A model generated the notes under the pieces. The model saw nothing but the letters and a program-made list of their open reading frames with translations, searched no databases and had not been told where the DNA came from. From Marisa cornuarietis (Eukaryota > Mollusca > Gastropoda > Architaenioglossa > Ampullariidae), in contig SMMW01000555.1 in assembly GCA_004794655.1 (NCBI GenBank), positions 4,931,001 to 4,995,000 of the forward strand: DNA of 64,000 nt, read 5' to 3'. Made by a program: the position numbers and the translations under genes. Below, in pieces: positions 1 through 11,899 of this stretch; position 1 is the first letter of the stretch, and each line of letters opens with the position of its first letter.

Positions 1-578
1 GAATCATCAAACTTTTTTTTCTTCCAGTTAGGATGGTTAAGAAAACCTACAAATATTCGTGGTAAAGGACTGCAGCACTTAATGCAGCAAATGCTTTTTA
101 AAATGATAATTCATCATTTAAAATGCCAAATTTCTAAAATTTCATACAACTATCTTCTGGTTTATGAACCCAAAGTGTTGTCTTCAAAATACACTAATTA
201 TATCTCCCGCAAACTATGCAAGTTCCCTAACAAACTCTGCCAAAAGCAATCTTTTTCTTTTTCACAACCTCCCAAATAACTTCCAAAGCTGGTATGTTTG
301 AAACTCTGTTATTTGCTCTATGGGCACAAAGTATGTATCAAACTACAGCAGCCATCTTTTACAGAATGAAAGAGATTGTCTAGCACTGCTACTATGCTGC
401 ATGTTAGTAGCAATTCCTCAGATCAGACAGGCTCAAGATAACCACAGGCCGTAGCTCTGCCCAATGACAGCAGACACCATGTGTGCATGTGCCACTGTGT
501 CCACTGTACGGGAAGGAGTGCCAACATCTCACACCAAACTGTGACCCTGACCCTAGTGCTGCATGCCTGTTGCCTTAC
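1..578 (-). other. Intron 17, partial
   Basis: This is the intron downstream of exon 17, cut by the window edge. I see no TRPM exon, RNA gene or clear repeat in it. The next expected block, the pre-S1 linker and S1, is not present. Confidence 0.75.
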
Positions 579-764
579 TTTGAAATCCGCCATCACCTGG
601 CTCTCATCGAACGATGACAGGGACACGCGTCGCTGTGATCCGGCATCGCTATCCTCCAGCTCATCCAGGTGCTCCTCCATGGTCTGGGGCATGAGCTGTA
701 ACTCCTCACGGGATTTGAAGTCCAGAGCAAGCATGTACGGTGGAAAGAGAATGCCGAGGATCAC
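579..764 (-). CDS. TRPM: TRPM exon 17, last coding exon in window (residues 741-802)
   Basis: A 186-nt exon with acceptor TTACCTGTAG|GTG and donor TTCAAA|GTAAGG, phase 0 at both ends. It reads [40 protein letters not shown], then [20 protein letters not shown] and FK. The hydrophobic VILGILFPP motif closes MHR4; the acidic stretch begins the linker to S1. RRVS (residues 785-788) fits the PKA consensus. An alternative donor (GAGCCAG|GTGATG) 18 nt earlier would also stay in frame, so the 3' boundary is less certain than the rest. The next exon is outside the window. Confidence 0.88.
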
Positions 765-3700
765 CTACAGGTAAAGAAGAGACACCCATCAGCACACACT
801 CTCAACTGCTTTGTGCTACAACCATGAGCAGCAGTCCACCTGCAGCTCAAACCTTGCCTCGCCCTTTCCATGGACGGCAGGTCCACATGAGGAAAGGGGA
901 CAAATTGAGAGTGGATGATGGGTCTCACTGGTGCTACATTACTCAAAGAGTTCCTACATGTCATTAAACATGAGACATGGCATAAAAAGTTATTGCTGTT
1001 GCTGAATAAATCTCTATAGTTATGATAATACAAATATAATATAATACAAAGCATCAGATAATAATCATGCTGTAAAATAAAGTGGACAACTTCAGACAAT
1101 TACGATATAATTACGAAGTAGTTAGTCTATATAAAGAGAAACAGTTACTCACTGGACAGTGTGTGAGGGGAAGACAGGGTTGTGTGTGAACATGCGCTTT
1201 ATGAAAAATAGTTTAAATGCTGGGAAAGCAAAGGGATGGCTGAACATTTTAAATGGGGAAGCCAACAATTTAAATGCTTCCGACAAAAGGCAGCAAATGG
1301 AGCAGACATTATGTCATACCAAGCGCTGCCATGGAAGCAACACAAATACCACCAAACATCCCTCAGGTGACTTTGAGTTCCCACAGTTTAAAAAAAAAAA
1401 AAAACAAACAGAAAAAAACAGAAAAAGAAAAAAATAACAAACTGTACCAGACAGATAAGACGACAACACAGGAACAACACAGCTCATCAAAGCTCTCACA
1501 CTGCACCCACCAGTACACAGGATAAAATATAAAGGTCGCATTGTTTGCCACAGTGCCCTTGTTACACCACTGGCAAATACCTTAAGACTGGTGTTCTTGC
1601 GCATACGCATGCCGCCAATCCACAGGTCATTCAGAAGGACCTGGCAGGCTGTGTGGGCAATGAACTGCCGATGATTGGCAGCAACAGCCAGGCTGAGGTT
1701 AGTCTGCTCGCTGAACGTTTTGATTTCGTAAGTCAGTAGTTGTTGGCTGTAGTCATCATCAAGCTTGTAACAGTGTTCTAGCAACTCCAGGGCCAGAACC
1801 TGGAACTCACTGTAATCATAATCACCTGCTCATGCTTTGTAACCACTACCAGAGTGTCATGCTATCACAATAGTAACCACCAACTTTTCAAGCTTGTCAC
1901 TACTGGTGTAACAATAAATTTACCTAATCTGTTAACTCTAACACTTATTATATTCTTCATTCTGATCTCTAGGTATTTCTGCTATAATTTAATGCCACTC
2001 TAAATGTCTGCATCATAATTTTTAGGTATAACTTCTTCAATGTGTCTTAACATATTGTCTTCTTCCTGTCTTTGGTCTTAATTTGAACGTTTGTCAGCCT
2101 CTACCACTCCACTAGTTAAATTCCTGCGAACTTTGCATAGTTCTGTAAGCTTTTTTCCATACTTTAGTGAGCTAGCAAATGTTTCGCATATTAAAGTGTC
2201 ACTTACTTTGAGTAAGAGCGGAACTCCTCTGAAAGTTCAATCTCCAGGTCATCCTGGTCAGCTTCATGTGCCATGGCACGGTACAGTTTGCAGGCTACCA
2301 ATGCCTGAAATTAAGAGACTATAATTGCAAGGCAAAACCCACATATTTTCATCATTAAATATTTCATTAATACAAAACAAAAACATACCTTTTATTGTCA
2401 CAAACAAAAATTATCTGTGATCGCTTCAAATCAGTTCACCACCATCCCACAGGACAGAAAAATGGTAAAGGGATAAGATTAGCAAACATAACTTCATTTC
2501 ATAATTTTAACATCATTGGGCTATTTTATTCTCTGTTGTAACTTGACATCTCCTTACATCCTCCTCCCTACACACACACATGCTCTCTCACACACACATG
2601 CATGGGCACACACACACAATCTCATTCATGAATACTGTAACCCACTTGCACAGAGTTACAAAAAATGAATATAAGGGATAATTTTAGACTAAACAATTGT
2701 AGGATTAGGTTAAAAATAATAACATAAAGGAAAATAATGTGAGAAGCATGTAGAATGAAGGTTGGGGGGGGGAGAGTATACAGGTATACAGTTAGGCAAC
2801 AACTGAAAACAAAAGCAGATGAACATACCTTTGCCATGGCCTCCTCCCCGTGTTGCCACATAAAGAGTGCCATGCGCTGTCGTTTCATAAGCACTGCCCA
2901 CAGCATCAGGTCATGGAATGGGTACTCAAACAGGTACTCCACTGGCCGCGTGTTTACCAGGTGGGGGATGGTGGTTACTACATTGCCCAGCGTGGCTGAG
3001 TTTGAACTGACCTTCTGGACATAAGACAGGCACCTCAGCTGCCTTCAGCATGACAAACAGTTTGGCCTCTTAATGGCATACTGCAGCGTCACACACAGTC
3101 AAGTACGAAAATATCTGTCAATGAGGAGTCCAAATATGAGATGTCCCTAATCAAATAGCTGAGTGGTCAGAGAGCTGGCATCCGAACCAAAAGGTGCGTT
3201 GGTTTGATACCCGTGTGCTGCATGAAATTTTCCCCATCAACACAGCTGTCAAGAATAGATATCTGACTCCATAGAGGGTTGAAGGAAGGTAAGGCAGTGA
3301 GGGAGAGGAGATGGGCACTACCCTCACATAAAGCTGGCCTCAAGAAAAGTGAGGTCTCTAACAATCTAAAAGTATTTTAAGGGTGATTTTTACCTAAGTG
3401 GTCTTTAAAGCACAAAGTGAGTGCTTTGGAAATTAATAGACAGTACATGTCCACTACAAAGAAATCTCATAAAAAGTGTGACAACAAATTAAAATTTTGA
3501 CAGTTTTGTTGTAAACCTAGCTTTTCTTTTATTGCATTAATTTTTTATTATTAAATTTTTATTAATTTTTTATTATTTTCTTTTATTTTATTATAATTTA
3601 TAAGCTTTTCTTTCTCTTTATTTAGCAACTCACACTCTGTCGGAATGCATAGTATTTTTGTCGGAAGTGTCGTCGGCAATATGATGAACGGAAGGCTCCA

Positions 3701-6700
3701 CCCATCAAATGTTGAATAACAAGGCCAATTTCTGGAAGAATGTACCTCTGAGATGACGTCGGATGCTGCATAAAAACAAGCACACATGCACAAGAAACCC
3801 ACCCACAGAAATGCAGTCTGTTGACTCAAGTATTTAAATAATGAAAGCTCATTTCTATCATGAAGAAGCTTGAATCACAGAATAAATAACGAATAAGTAT
3901 CCTGAATAAATGAGAATAGTTAGGTGTTATTGCCATCTCACATGATGACAACATCAACACCGACAGCAGCACTAGCATATCTTTCTTCTTCAGGCCTTCA
4001 ACTACACCGTAATAATATGTCAGGTACCACCCAATCAATTGCTGAAACAGATCAGATAACCATTAGGTGGTGCTACCCATATGGTTTTCTCCCCAGGGGT
4101 CTACAGGGGATAGCCTTGCATTAAGGTATTAGGCAGAACGTTCCTATGTTGGACCTGTAATCTGCTTTGTTCATGATGTCTTTCTAAAAGCAACCTTCCT
4201 GAAACACCATGGTGCTAACTGATCCATGCTGTCAAGTTTTTTATTCAATGGCATTGTTTTTTTAGAAGTGGAGAAGATACAACTGTTTATTAAATACACA
4301 AGCAGGCTCACTCTTCTATTGTAACACATTACCTGCAATAAGAAACAAAGAAACATGGCATAAGTAGCATATACATATTTGTGACATAAATTATGCTTAC
4401 CTTTAGAACATCTTTTGTTAGATATTTAAGAGTGTTGGATGGGCCTTGTTTCTGAAAGCAGATTAAATACATCAATGGTTAAGGCAGGTGTCATGCATTA
4501 AGTCGGAGAATAAGAATAGCACTCACATTTTCAGAGCATAAGCTGCACCAGAAATTTTACTAACAACAATAAACCTGATTTTTTCCCCCCTTGGCTTTCT
4601 CCGCTGAAAACTCTCAAGTTACAACCAGTCATTTTCATACAATAGATACAGTTAACAAGATAGGTTGGAGACAATCTATTTCATCCCTAAGATAATGCAG
4701 TTATTCCCCTCACTTTGCAGTCTGCTTGTGTCTGATCACCTGAACCATACCAGCTCTCAATGTCAATATGTTCACCTGTTTCTTTACCTTTAAGCAAGTT
4801 TTGCTGGAGAGTTTTGTTCAGCCTCCCAACTCATAACATTTTACAAGCATTACTCATAGCATTGAGTACTCTACTGATGCTGTTGAATGATACTGCACCG
4901 GAACTCTACTCACAGTGTTATAGAGCTCCTCCAAGCGGTCAATGGTGAGAAATGTGTGCATGCTCACTCCATTCTCCAGAAGCAGTTTCACAAAGTCTAC
5001 ACGATCGTTGATCAAGGCATCCATCATTGCTTGCTCCAGTCCACCCTCCTGTGTAAATACATAAAAAAATTAAGGTATTTATAAATTGCCCAATCTTGTT
5101 GCATCAGTTAATGGCAGACATATAAAAGAACTCATGCACAAAAACACGCAAACTAGGGCAGGAGAAAATGATAAGATTTCAGAGAAATTTTGAAAAAAAG
5201 GGAAAAAATGAGGTTTCTGAATGTGGAGTGACAGTTCCCTCCAGGTGAGCAGACAAGAATGCATACCAAATGTATGAAGTCTCATCCAAAGAATGCAAAT
5301 ACTCAAGGGGATCAAAACAGATAAGGAGAGAACAAGGCATAAGTAAATATGAATAATTTGGATAGACAGGTGGGGCAAAGCTATTGAGACACTTAAAATA
5401 GGATGCTGACTTTACAATGAATGCATTTAGAAACAGGAAACCAGTGAAAACTGCAAGGAAGCAAGTGGTGCAATCAATTTTCTTCTTACAGAAAATTAGA
5501 CAGACAGCATGGTTTTTAACATGCTGAAGAATATGGATGGTAGAGCCAGGAAGGCCACCCAAACTAGAGTACACTCAAAGATACATAAAGAGTGCATATA
5601 CACATTTGTTGACTGATAAGATTAGAAACAAAACTTCATTTAATAATGCTAATATCATTGGACATTTATATTTTTTCTTCTAACTATACCTCTCCGTACA
5701 TCACCCTCCAACACAAACAGCCACACTCTCTCATACGTGCTTGCGTGTGCATGCACACACACAAACACACAGAGTCTCTCTCACGTGTATGCATACTCAC
5801 AGGCCACTCCTGGCCATAGACAAATATATGGCTCCGTGCAATGTCCACACGATCCCAGGCCAGAACCAAATTTAGCTGATCCATGGCACTAGCATTAGTT
5901 CCTGAAATCATCAGTTTTCTTTAGAATACTTTTACAGAAAGCAGAAACAACTTCAGTTCTATGAGACATCTTTCTTAACTGTCATGAAGATGACCTCCAT
6001 CTCAAATTTTAAGCCAAAACTTAGTATAACACTTGGTTTAATTAACAGCAAAACATTTATAAAAAATGCATGACTGATTGTTCTATTGCTATCGCTCTCT
6101 AATGTTTTTCTGACTCAGATTTAATTCCTCTAAAATTATGTTAGATTTCAATAGATAACAAGAAAACCAGAGTATGTTCTATCAGCTAGATACAAATAAA
6201 TTACACACCTTTTAGCAGTGCCGTCAGAATGGCCAGATCAATGTCCTGTGCTCCCTCACCCATGCGGAAAATGGTTATCTGCATGGCACAAAGTAAAAAA
6301 TGGCATTTTTCTCTAATCAGGACCTAAAATACCTAAAATATAATATATATTTTAATTTATTTAATCCATTTGTTTCCATGATTATGAACATGGGCTTAAT
6401 TTTGCAAATTAACCAAAGGGAAGTAATGGACCACGCATAAGGTCTCCTTGAGGTACTCCTTTTTTCTCCCCTTCATCACACCTTCTTACCAAAGAAACCA
6501 TCCTTTCTATCACATATGAATCTTTATGACCATTAAAACATTTCTCTGCTTTTCTTCACTACAGTATAAGCATAGTATGTGGCTTCAACTATATATCATA
6601 ACCTTTAGCTGAGCTCCCCATTGATAATCTTAACTGACCGAACTCAATGGCCATTATATATACATATATCTGTGCTTATTTTCTATTACATTAAGTAACC

Positions 6701-9700
6701 TATGCACAGGTTTTTGTCAAACTGCAAACAAAATAGCAAGGGGAAAAAACCTCACTCCATCTCACATATTAAATCTTAAAACATACCACTAAGAAAATAA
6801 AAATACTTTTATGATTCCCATTAAATCTGATAAAAAATGACCAGCAGTATAAGCTTACCAGCTCTTTCTTCTTGACACACAGCATAAGTTCAATGAAGAG
6901 TTTTTCAGCTTGCTCTAGGCTGTACTGGAAGACTTTCTGTATGGTCATGATCAACTGATCACGAAGACTCTCTGGCATTGTGCTGACATTGCAATTGAAG
7001 CATAAGAATACTATGGTCATTTTACAGTGCGCAGAAATAGCTTGTGCTAATGAATGATGGAGTTTTAATTTTTCTTAAATACATACAGATCAGCTACAAA
7101 GAATGTGTTCAGTTATTCTGGTTCATGTTCTAAACAGTAATATGTTTCATGGTACTTCATACTAATGATGTAAAAAGTCTGAGTTCAGGGTAAATCTCTG
7201 TGCTCTCTTTCTTTTGCATGCAGGAAAGCAAATTCATATGTGTGCCCTCACATGAAATTATTTTCTTTTAAAAACCATTCACACATATACACACACTCCA
7301 GCATACACTTTACTTCAAATGCATTTTGTTGACAAACAAGCTTAAAAATAAGCTCTCAACAAGGTTAACTATCCTAAAACAGACACCACCCTTCAATGTG
7401 CCTTGTGTTCTATGCACCAAGGCTTTTTAGAAGGCTTGGAAATTTTGTGGGGACAAACTGTAGCTACACACTACTCACCCGTCCTCTAGCGTGTACTTGT
7501 GGGCAAATGCAAGGAGGTCTGCTGCTCGCCCACTCCCATCACACACTACAACAGGCACTGGTGGACTATCTGTCACATATTCCAGCACCGCTCGCACTGT
7601 GTTTGCACCACCTTCTAGGACAACACATATTACTGGCACTCCACGACCCTTGAAATCATTGGCTGTAAGACAAAGGAAGCCACTTTTAGCTCATCAGAAA
7701 GAAAAGCTTTTCTTTTCTTGAAGAATTTTACATACTGGAAATAAAAACGTACCAATTTTGCATTCATTAAGGTTAAATTGGTTTTATAATATAACAAAAT
7801 GATCGCAAATTTATAAAATCTCACTTCAAACTGTTTACTTTTGATTCTAGGTAGTACAATCTAAAGTAGCTTATTTATTCTATTCTTCAAACATTATTTT
7901 TTAATTGCTGATTAATTGCTGACGAGGAAAGATTCTCCATGCCATTCTCACAAGCATGTTCTCTGGGTGATTTAAAAAAATGGTCAGTTCAATTAATTCT
8001 TCATTCTGAATTTCTCTTCTTTCTATGCTTTAAACTTCAGAACATACTCATGCAGATCTTCTGCTGTGCGATGTACTTCTCCAGTTTACGACGGAAGATG
8101 ATTTCGCCTCCATACTTGCCCACTGTGCCATTGTCAGCCAGGAGAAAGTAAGAATGGTTACTGTTGAGCACAGATGAGTTGATCTTGGTGCTGGTGACAC
8201 AGTGGTAGGGCACAACCACCTGACAGCAACAACAGCAGTGTTCAGTAAAGTGTATGATGCATGGGAAAGGCTAGGCAGTAACTGTTAATTATGGACAACA
8301 TGAAGAAAAAAATATTTGGGTTGATTCTTTCACCACAATGAATTCCACCATGGATTTTTTTGGTCGGGTTTGTAAAATTTTTAAATTTTAAATAACAACT
8401 CAAGGAAATATATTTATAATGAATAGATTGACAACCCTGGTAAAATACCCACATCATGTAATGTGCATCACATATCTTGGTCTGGAATAAAACACTGCAG
8501 AACTGTATTAAACCTAACCACTGACTCTCTAACCTATGCTTCTGTAAGACACCTATTACTTTAAAGCTGATAAGGTCACCACTGAAAATACTTCCTTTAT
8601 GAACACCCTTGTTTACCTAAATGACAGCTCCCCAGACAGTAGTTCAAGAGATACTTTCATCTAAAATAGAATGTAAAGCACCATGCCAGAATTCTTTTTA
8701 TTCAAGCCTTTCTTTTAGTTGCTAATGTTAGCATAGGAACTTAGTGGAATCTTGAAACATGGTGTGCATCTACTCTGGTACTTACATCACGACCAACCAG
8801 GTCTTCCTTTCTTTCCACAATTCCCCATGGAGCAACGCCAATGGCCACTACTTTGTTCTTGGCTTTGGCTGTTCTGTCAGAAATTGCATCACCCACATGT
8901 TTTGTGACTCCTGCAAACCATACATAGCATTATACTTGACATAAAATCACAGGACAATTCTCTGTCACTAATAACTTTAAACTGAATGACAACCCCTTTC
9001 CACTTCCATCTCTCCCCCATGTCCCCCCTCTTTGCATCCTATTAAACATTTTATTCCTGGAAAAAACAACAATTATATTTAAACTTCACACACTTGATTA
9101 ACACTCAGAGTGTGACACTAATGTTGTGGCAGAGTGCTATACAAATATACATTTATTTATTATTAATGCACATTAGGGCTTAACAATGCTTGCTTGACTG
9201 ATTACAAATGAGAAGCATCCATTCCCCATCTTATCCCAGCAAAATATGCAGGTCACAAGAAAGCAGCAAGGTCCCCCTGCTCCAAAGGAAGCTCAGTATA
9301 GAAACCATTAACTGATTACAGAACCATAAATGATACAGAAATATTACTGGATCATAAAAGGAACTAAAAGATCTCTTATAGCCTTATGAAGGAAGCCAGC
9401 AGAGTTCTTATGGTTCCTTAAAAGACAGATCTTGCTCTTTAAGAGTTCATTAAGAATGGAGATCACAAACTTTGCAAAATTCTCATTTCAAATTTTTTGT
9501 TGGCATCTGATTGATTGTGTCATTCAGATGTCTTTGAACCTTAAGTGCATTTATTAAATGGTTTGCACCCCTCGAGGGAAAACAATAAAAATCAGCCCAA
9601 CGGCATGAATGTTCATAAAAGTGTCTTTTTTTTATTTGGTGCAGAAAAGAGCCATCATGTTTTACCACTTTCATTGTGGTTTGAAAGCACAGCAAGCATT

Positions 9701-11865
9701 GCATATTGCCTGAGGTGCTTCACACCAGCCATTGAGGTCACTGAAGCAGTAAATGGTGATCTGGAAAAGGCCAAAAAGAAGCAGAGAATGATCTCTCTGA
9801 AAAAGGCTGATTTTAAGCATTGTTTTGAAATGTGAATTTAACGAATTAAGACATGCCACGATGCTGGTGGTGAACACTATGGGAAGTACTGAATAAGAAT
9901 ACTTCTGAAATATATAATAAAAAAAACTGAGGTGTCATTTTAAATTTAAAAATACACAAACTTTTCTTCCTCCCTCTTGAAAAGTAAACAGCCATAGGTT
10001 CTTGCAGGGCGCCAAAAGACTTTTTATGGGCTCATGTTTCCTGCAGACTTGTTACAAGATCATGAAGCTAACATTCAAAGGCTTGGGAAGGGTGTCACGG
10101 ATTTCTCACAGGGTTATACAGAGTGCACTGATCATGATTTGTTCTGCAATGCAAAATGTAAAAATGCACTACCAGAAATATGTGTGCTTGACATAACTGA
10201 AATTCCCCTATGCTTCACTGTGTCTAGGGGGTATTTTTGGGATACCCAAGTGCTCCTGCTTCAGACTATTAGAATGCCATCACTTTTTCAAACACGAATT
10301 AGATTGCTGGCAGCATTCTGTTTTTCCAAGCCAGTTTTCATTATGGCCAGCAATTACCAATGTATTTCATGAAATGGGGTTGGCAGCGAAGGAAGTAGGA
10401 TGCAAAATTAATATCAAGCTGACAAAATACATTTATCCTCTATAGGTAGGGTTTAAAAAAAAATTAAGATATTGTAATGACTGAACGGATGGCATTTTCC
10501 TAAATGGTCATTTGGTGAAGAATTCTTTCTGAGAGTCTACAGAAAATGACATGAAGACTTTAAGCTGTATTTGTCTCCCTGCAGAGTTGCTGAAATCGCA
10601 TTGCGCCAGCTTGCTTTCTCGTGTGCAGCAGGAAGTCCACTGTTCCGATAGCTGCTGCAAGATAATGAGCCAAATATACCACAAACTAGATGATCTCCCC
10701 TTTTCGGACGCTCTTTTTTCACACAGTAGCGGATGTCACAGATGTTTATTTAAACGTGTGGAAGTGAAAAAAAAAACGCTTTATCTAACTATAATATTTT
10801 GGGTATTTTCACAGCAGATACCTTGGGCATTTTCAACACACGTGGCTACACAAAGTACGCCTATCCACAGACTTCTATCTGCCTTGCGCATGCGCTTAAC
10901 TTCGTCTGCTACGTCTTCTCAGGTTTAGGCCCAGGTTTGTTAAGGCAGTTGATCACCGGCACACTACTCCACGCTTCAATCCTCTCTGTTAACTCTGTTA
11001 AAGCACTTAATTTCCTAGTCGCGTGTTCGCACGAGTACTTCATTTGTACCCACACACACAAAATTTACAAACGTATTTTAAAAAAATGCTCCAACGGAAT
11101 CGATCCTACGTATTCGGCATGTAGTACCTCTGTCTCATAGCGGAATAGCTAATATACTTCTCGATGCAGCAAACTCTTCCAAAAAAAAAAAAAGCCCATG
11201 TGTGTCACATGCACGTGTGTAGCTATGTGTAGCTACGTATTTAAACATTTTACACGGACTCTCACAGACGAAATCAAAAACAAAAACAAAAAAAAAAAAA
11301 AGAAAGAAAGAAAAGATGTCTTCTGTCGAGTTTTTCGGATTTCGATAACGAGACCTGCTACTGCACTCGATTTCATGTACAGTATCAAGTATAAAGACCT
11401 GAACCTAATCATAAAATAAACAGAATACGCGTCTGTCAAAATAAATATTGGCAACAAAAGGCGTCTACAAACAAAAATGGTGGATCATCTCTAAATGCTT
11501 TGCGCGTGACCTTATGATCAATTTGTCTGTGCAACACTACCTTCACAGAATGCTGCAATCCCGACATTTATTCACAGTGTATTTGCCTTACATGGTCTTC
11601 ATGTCTTCCCCTGATGTGACTGCTCTTACCTCTCTATTAGATATTGAGGCGATAGTCTAGTGTAAGGGTCAGTCTAATGCAAGCGCACAATGATAGTGCA
11701 CTCACTGACAAACATGCAGGAGAAAGAGGACGGGGCAGGAAAGTAGAAAGTGTGAACGATAGAGAAATAACAAGCGTATTATACATAATATAGAATAAAT
11801 CTCAGATATCTTTATCTGTTCTTCATTATCACTGGGCACGATCTTATGCCAACCAACTGCATTCA

Positions 11866-11899
<34 letters not shown>

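Larger units (their letters stand above)
765..8785 (-). other. Short introns between TRPM exons 5 and 17
   Basis: Twelve introns of roughly 0.3-0.8 kb, AT-rich with canonical GT/AG ends. They hold a poly-A tract at 1388-1404, a tRNA-like SINE at ~3150-3375, a repeat pair at 2472 and 5615, CA-rich patches (2571-2620, 5733-5772), and nothing else I can support. Confidence 0.8.

Noticed and set aside
3201..3211. A functional tRNA gene
   Set aside because: Box-like promoter words are present, but the acceptor stem and anticodon arm do not pair properly; it reads as a SINE head.
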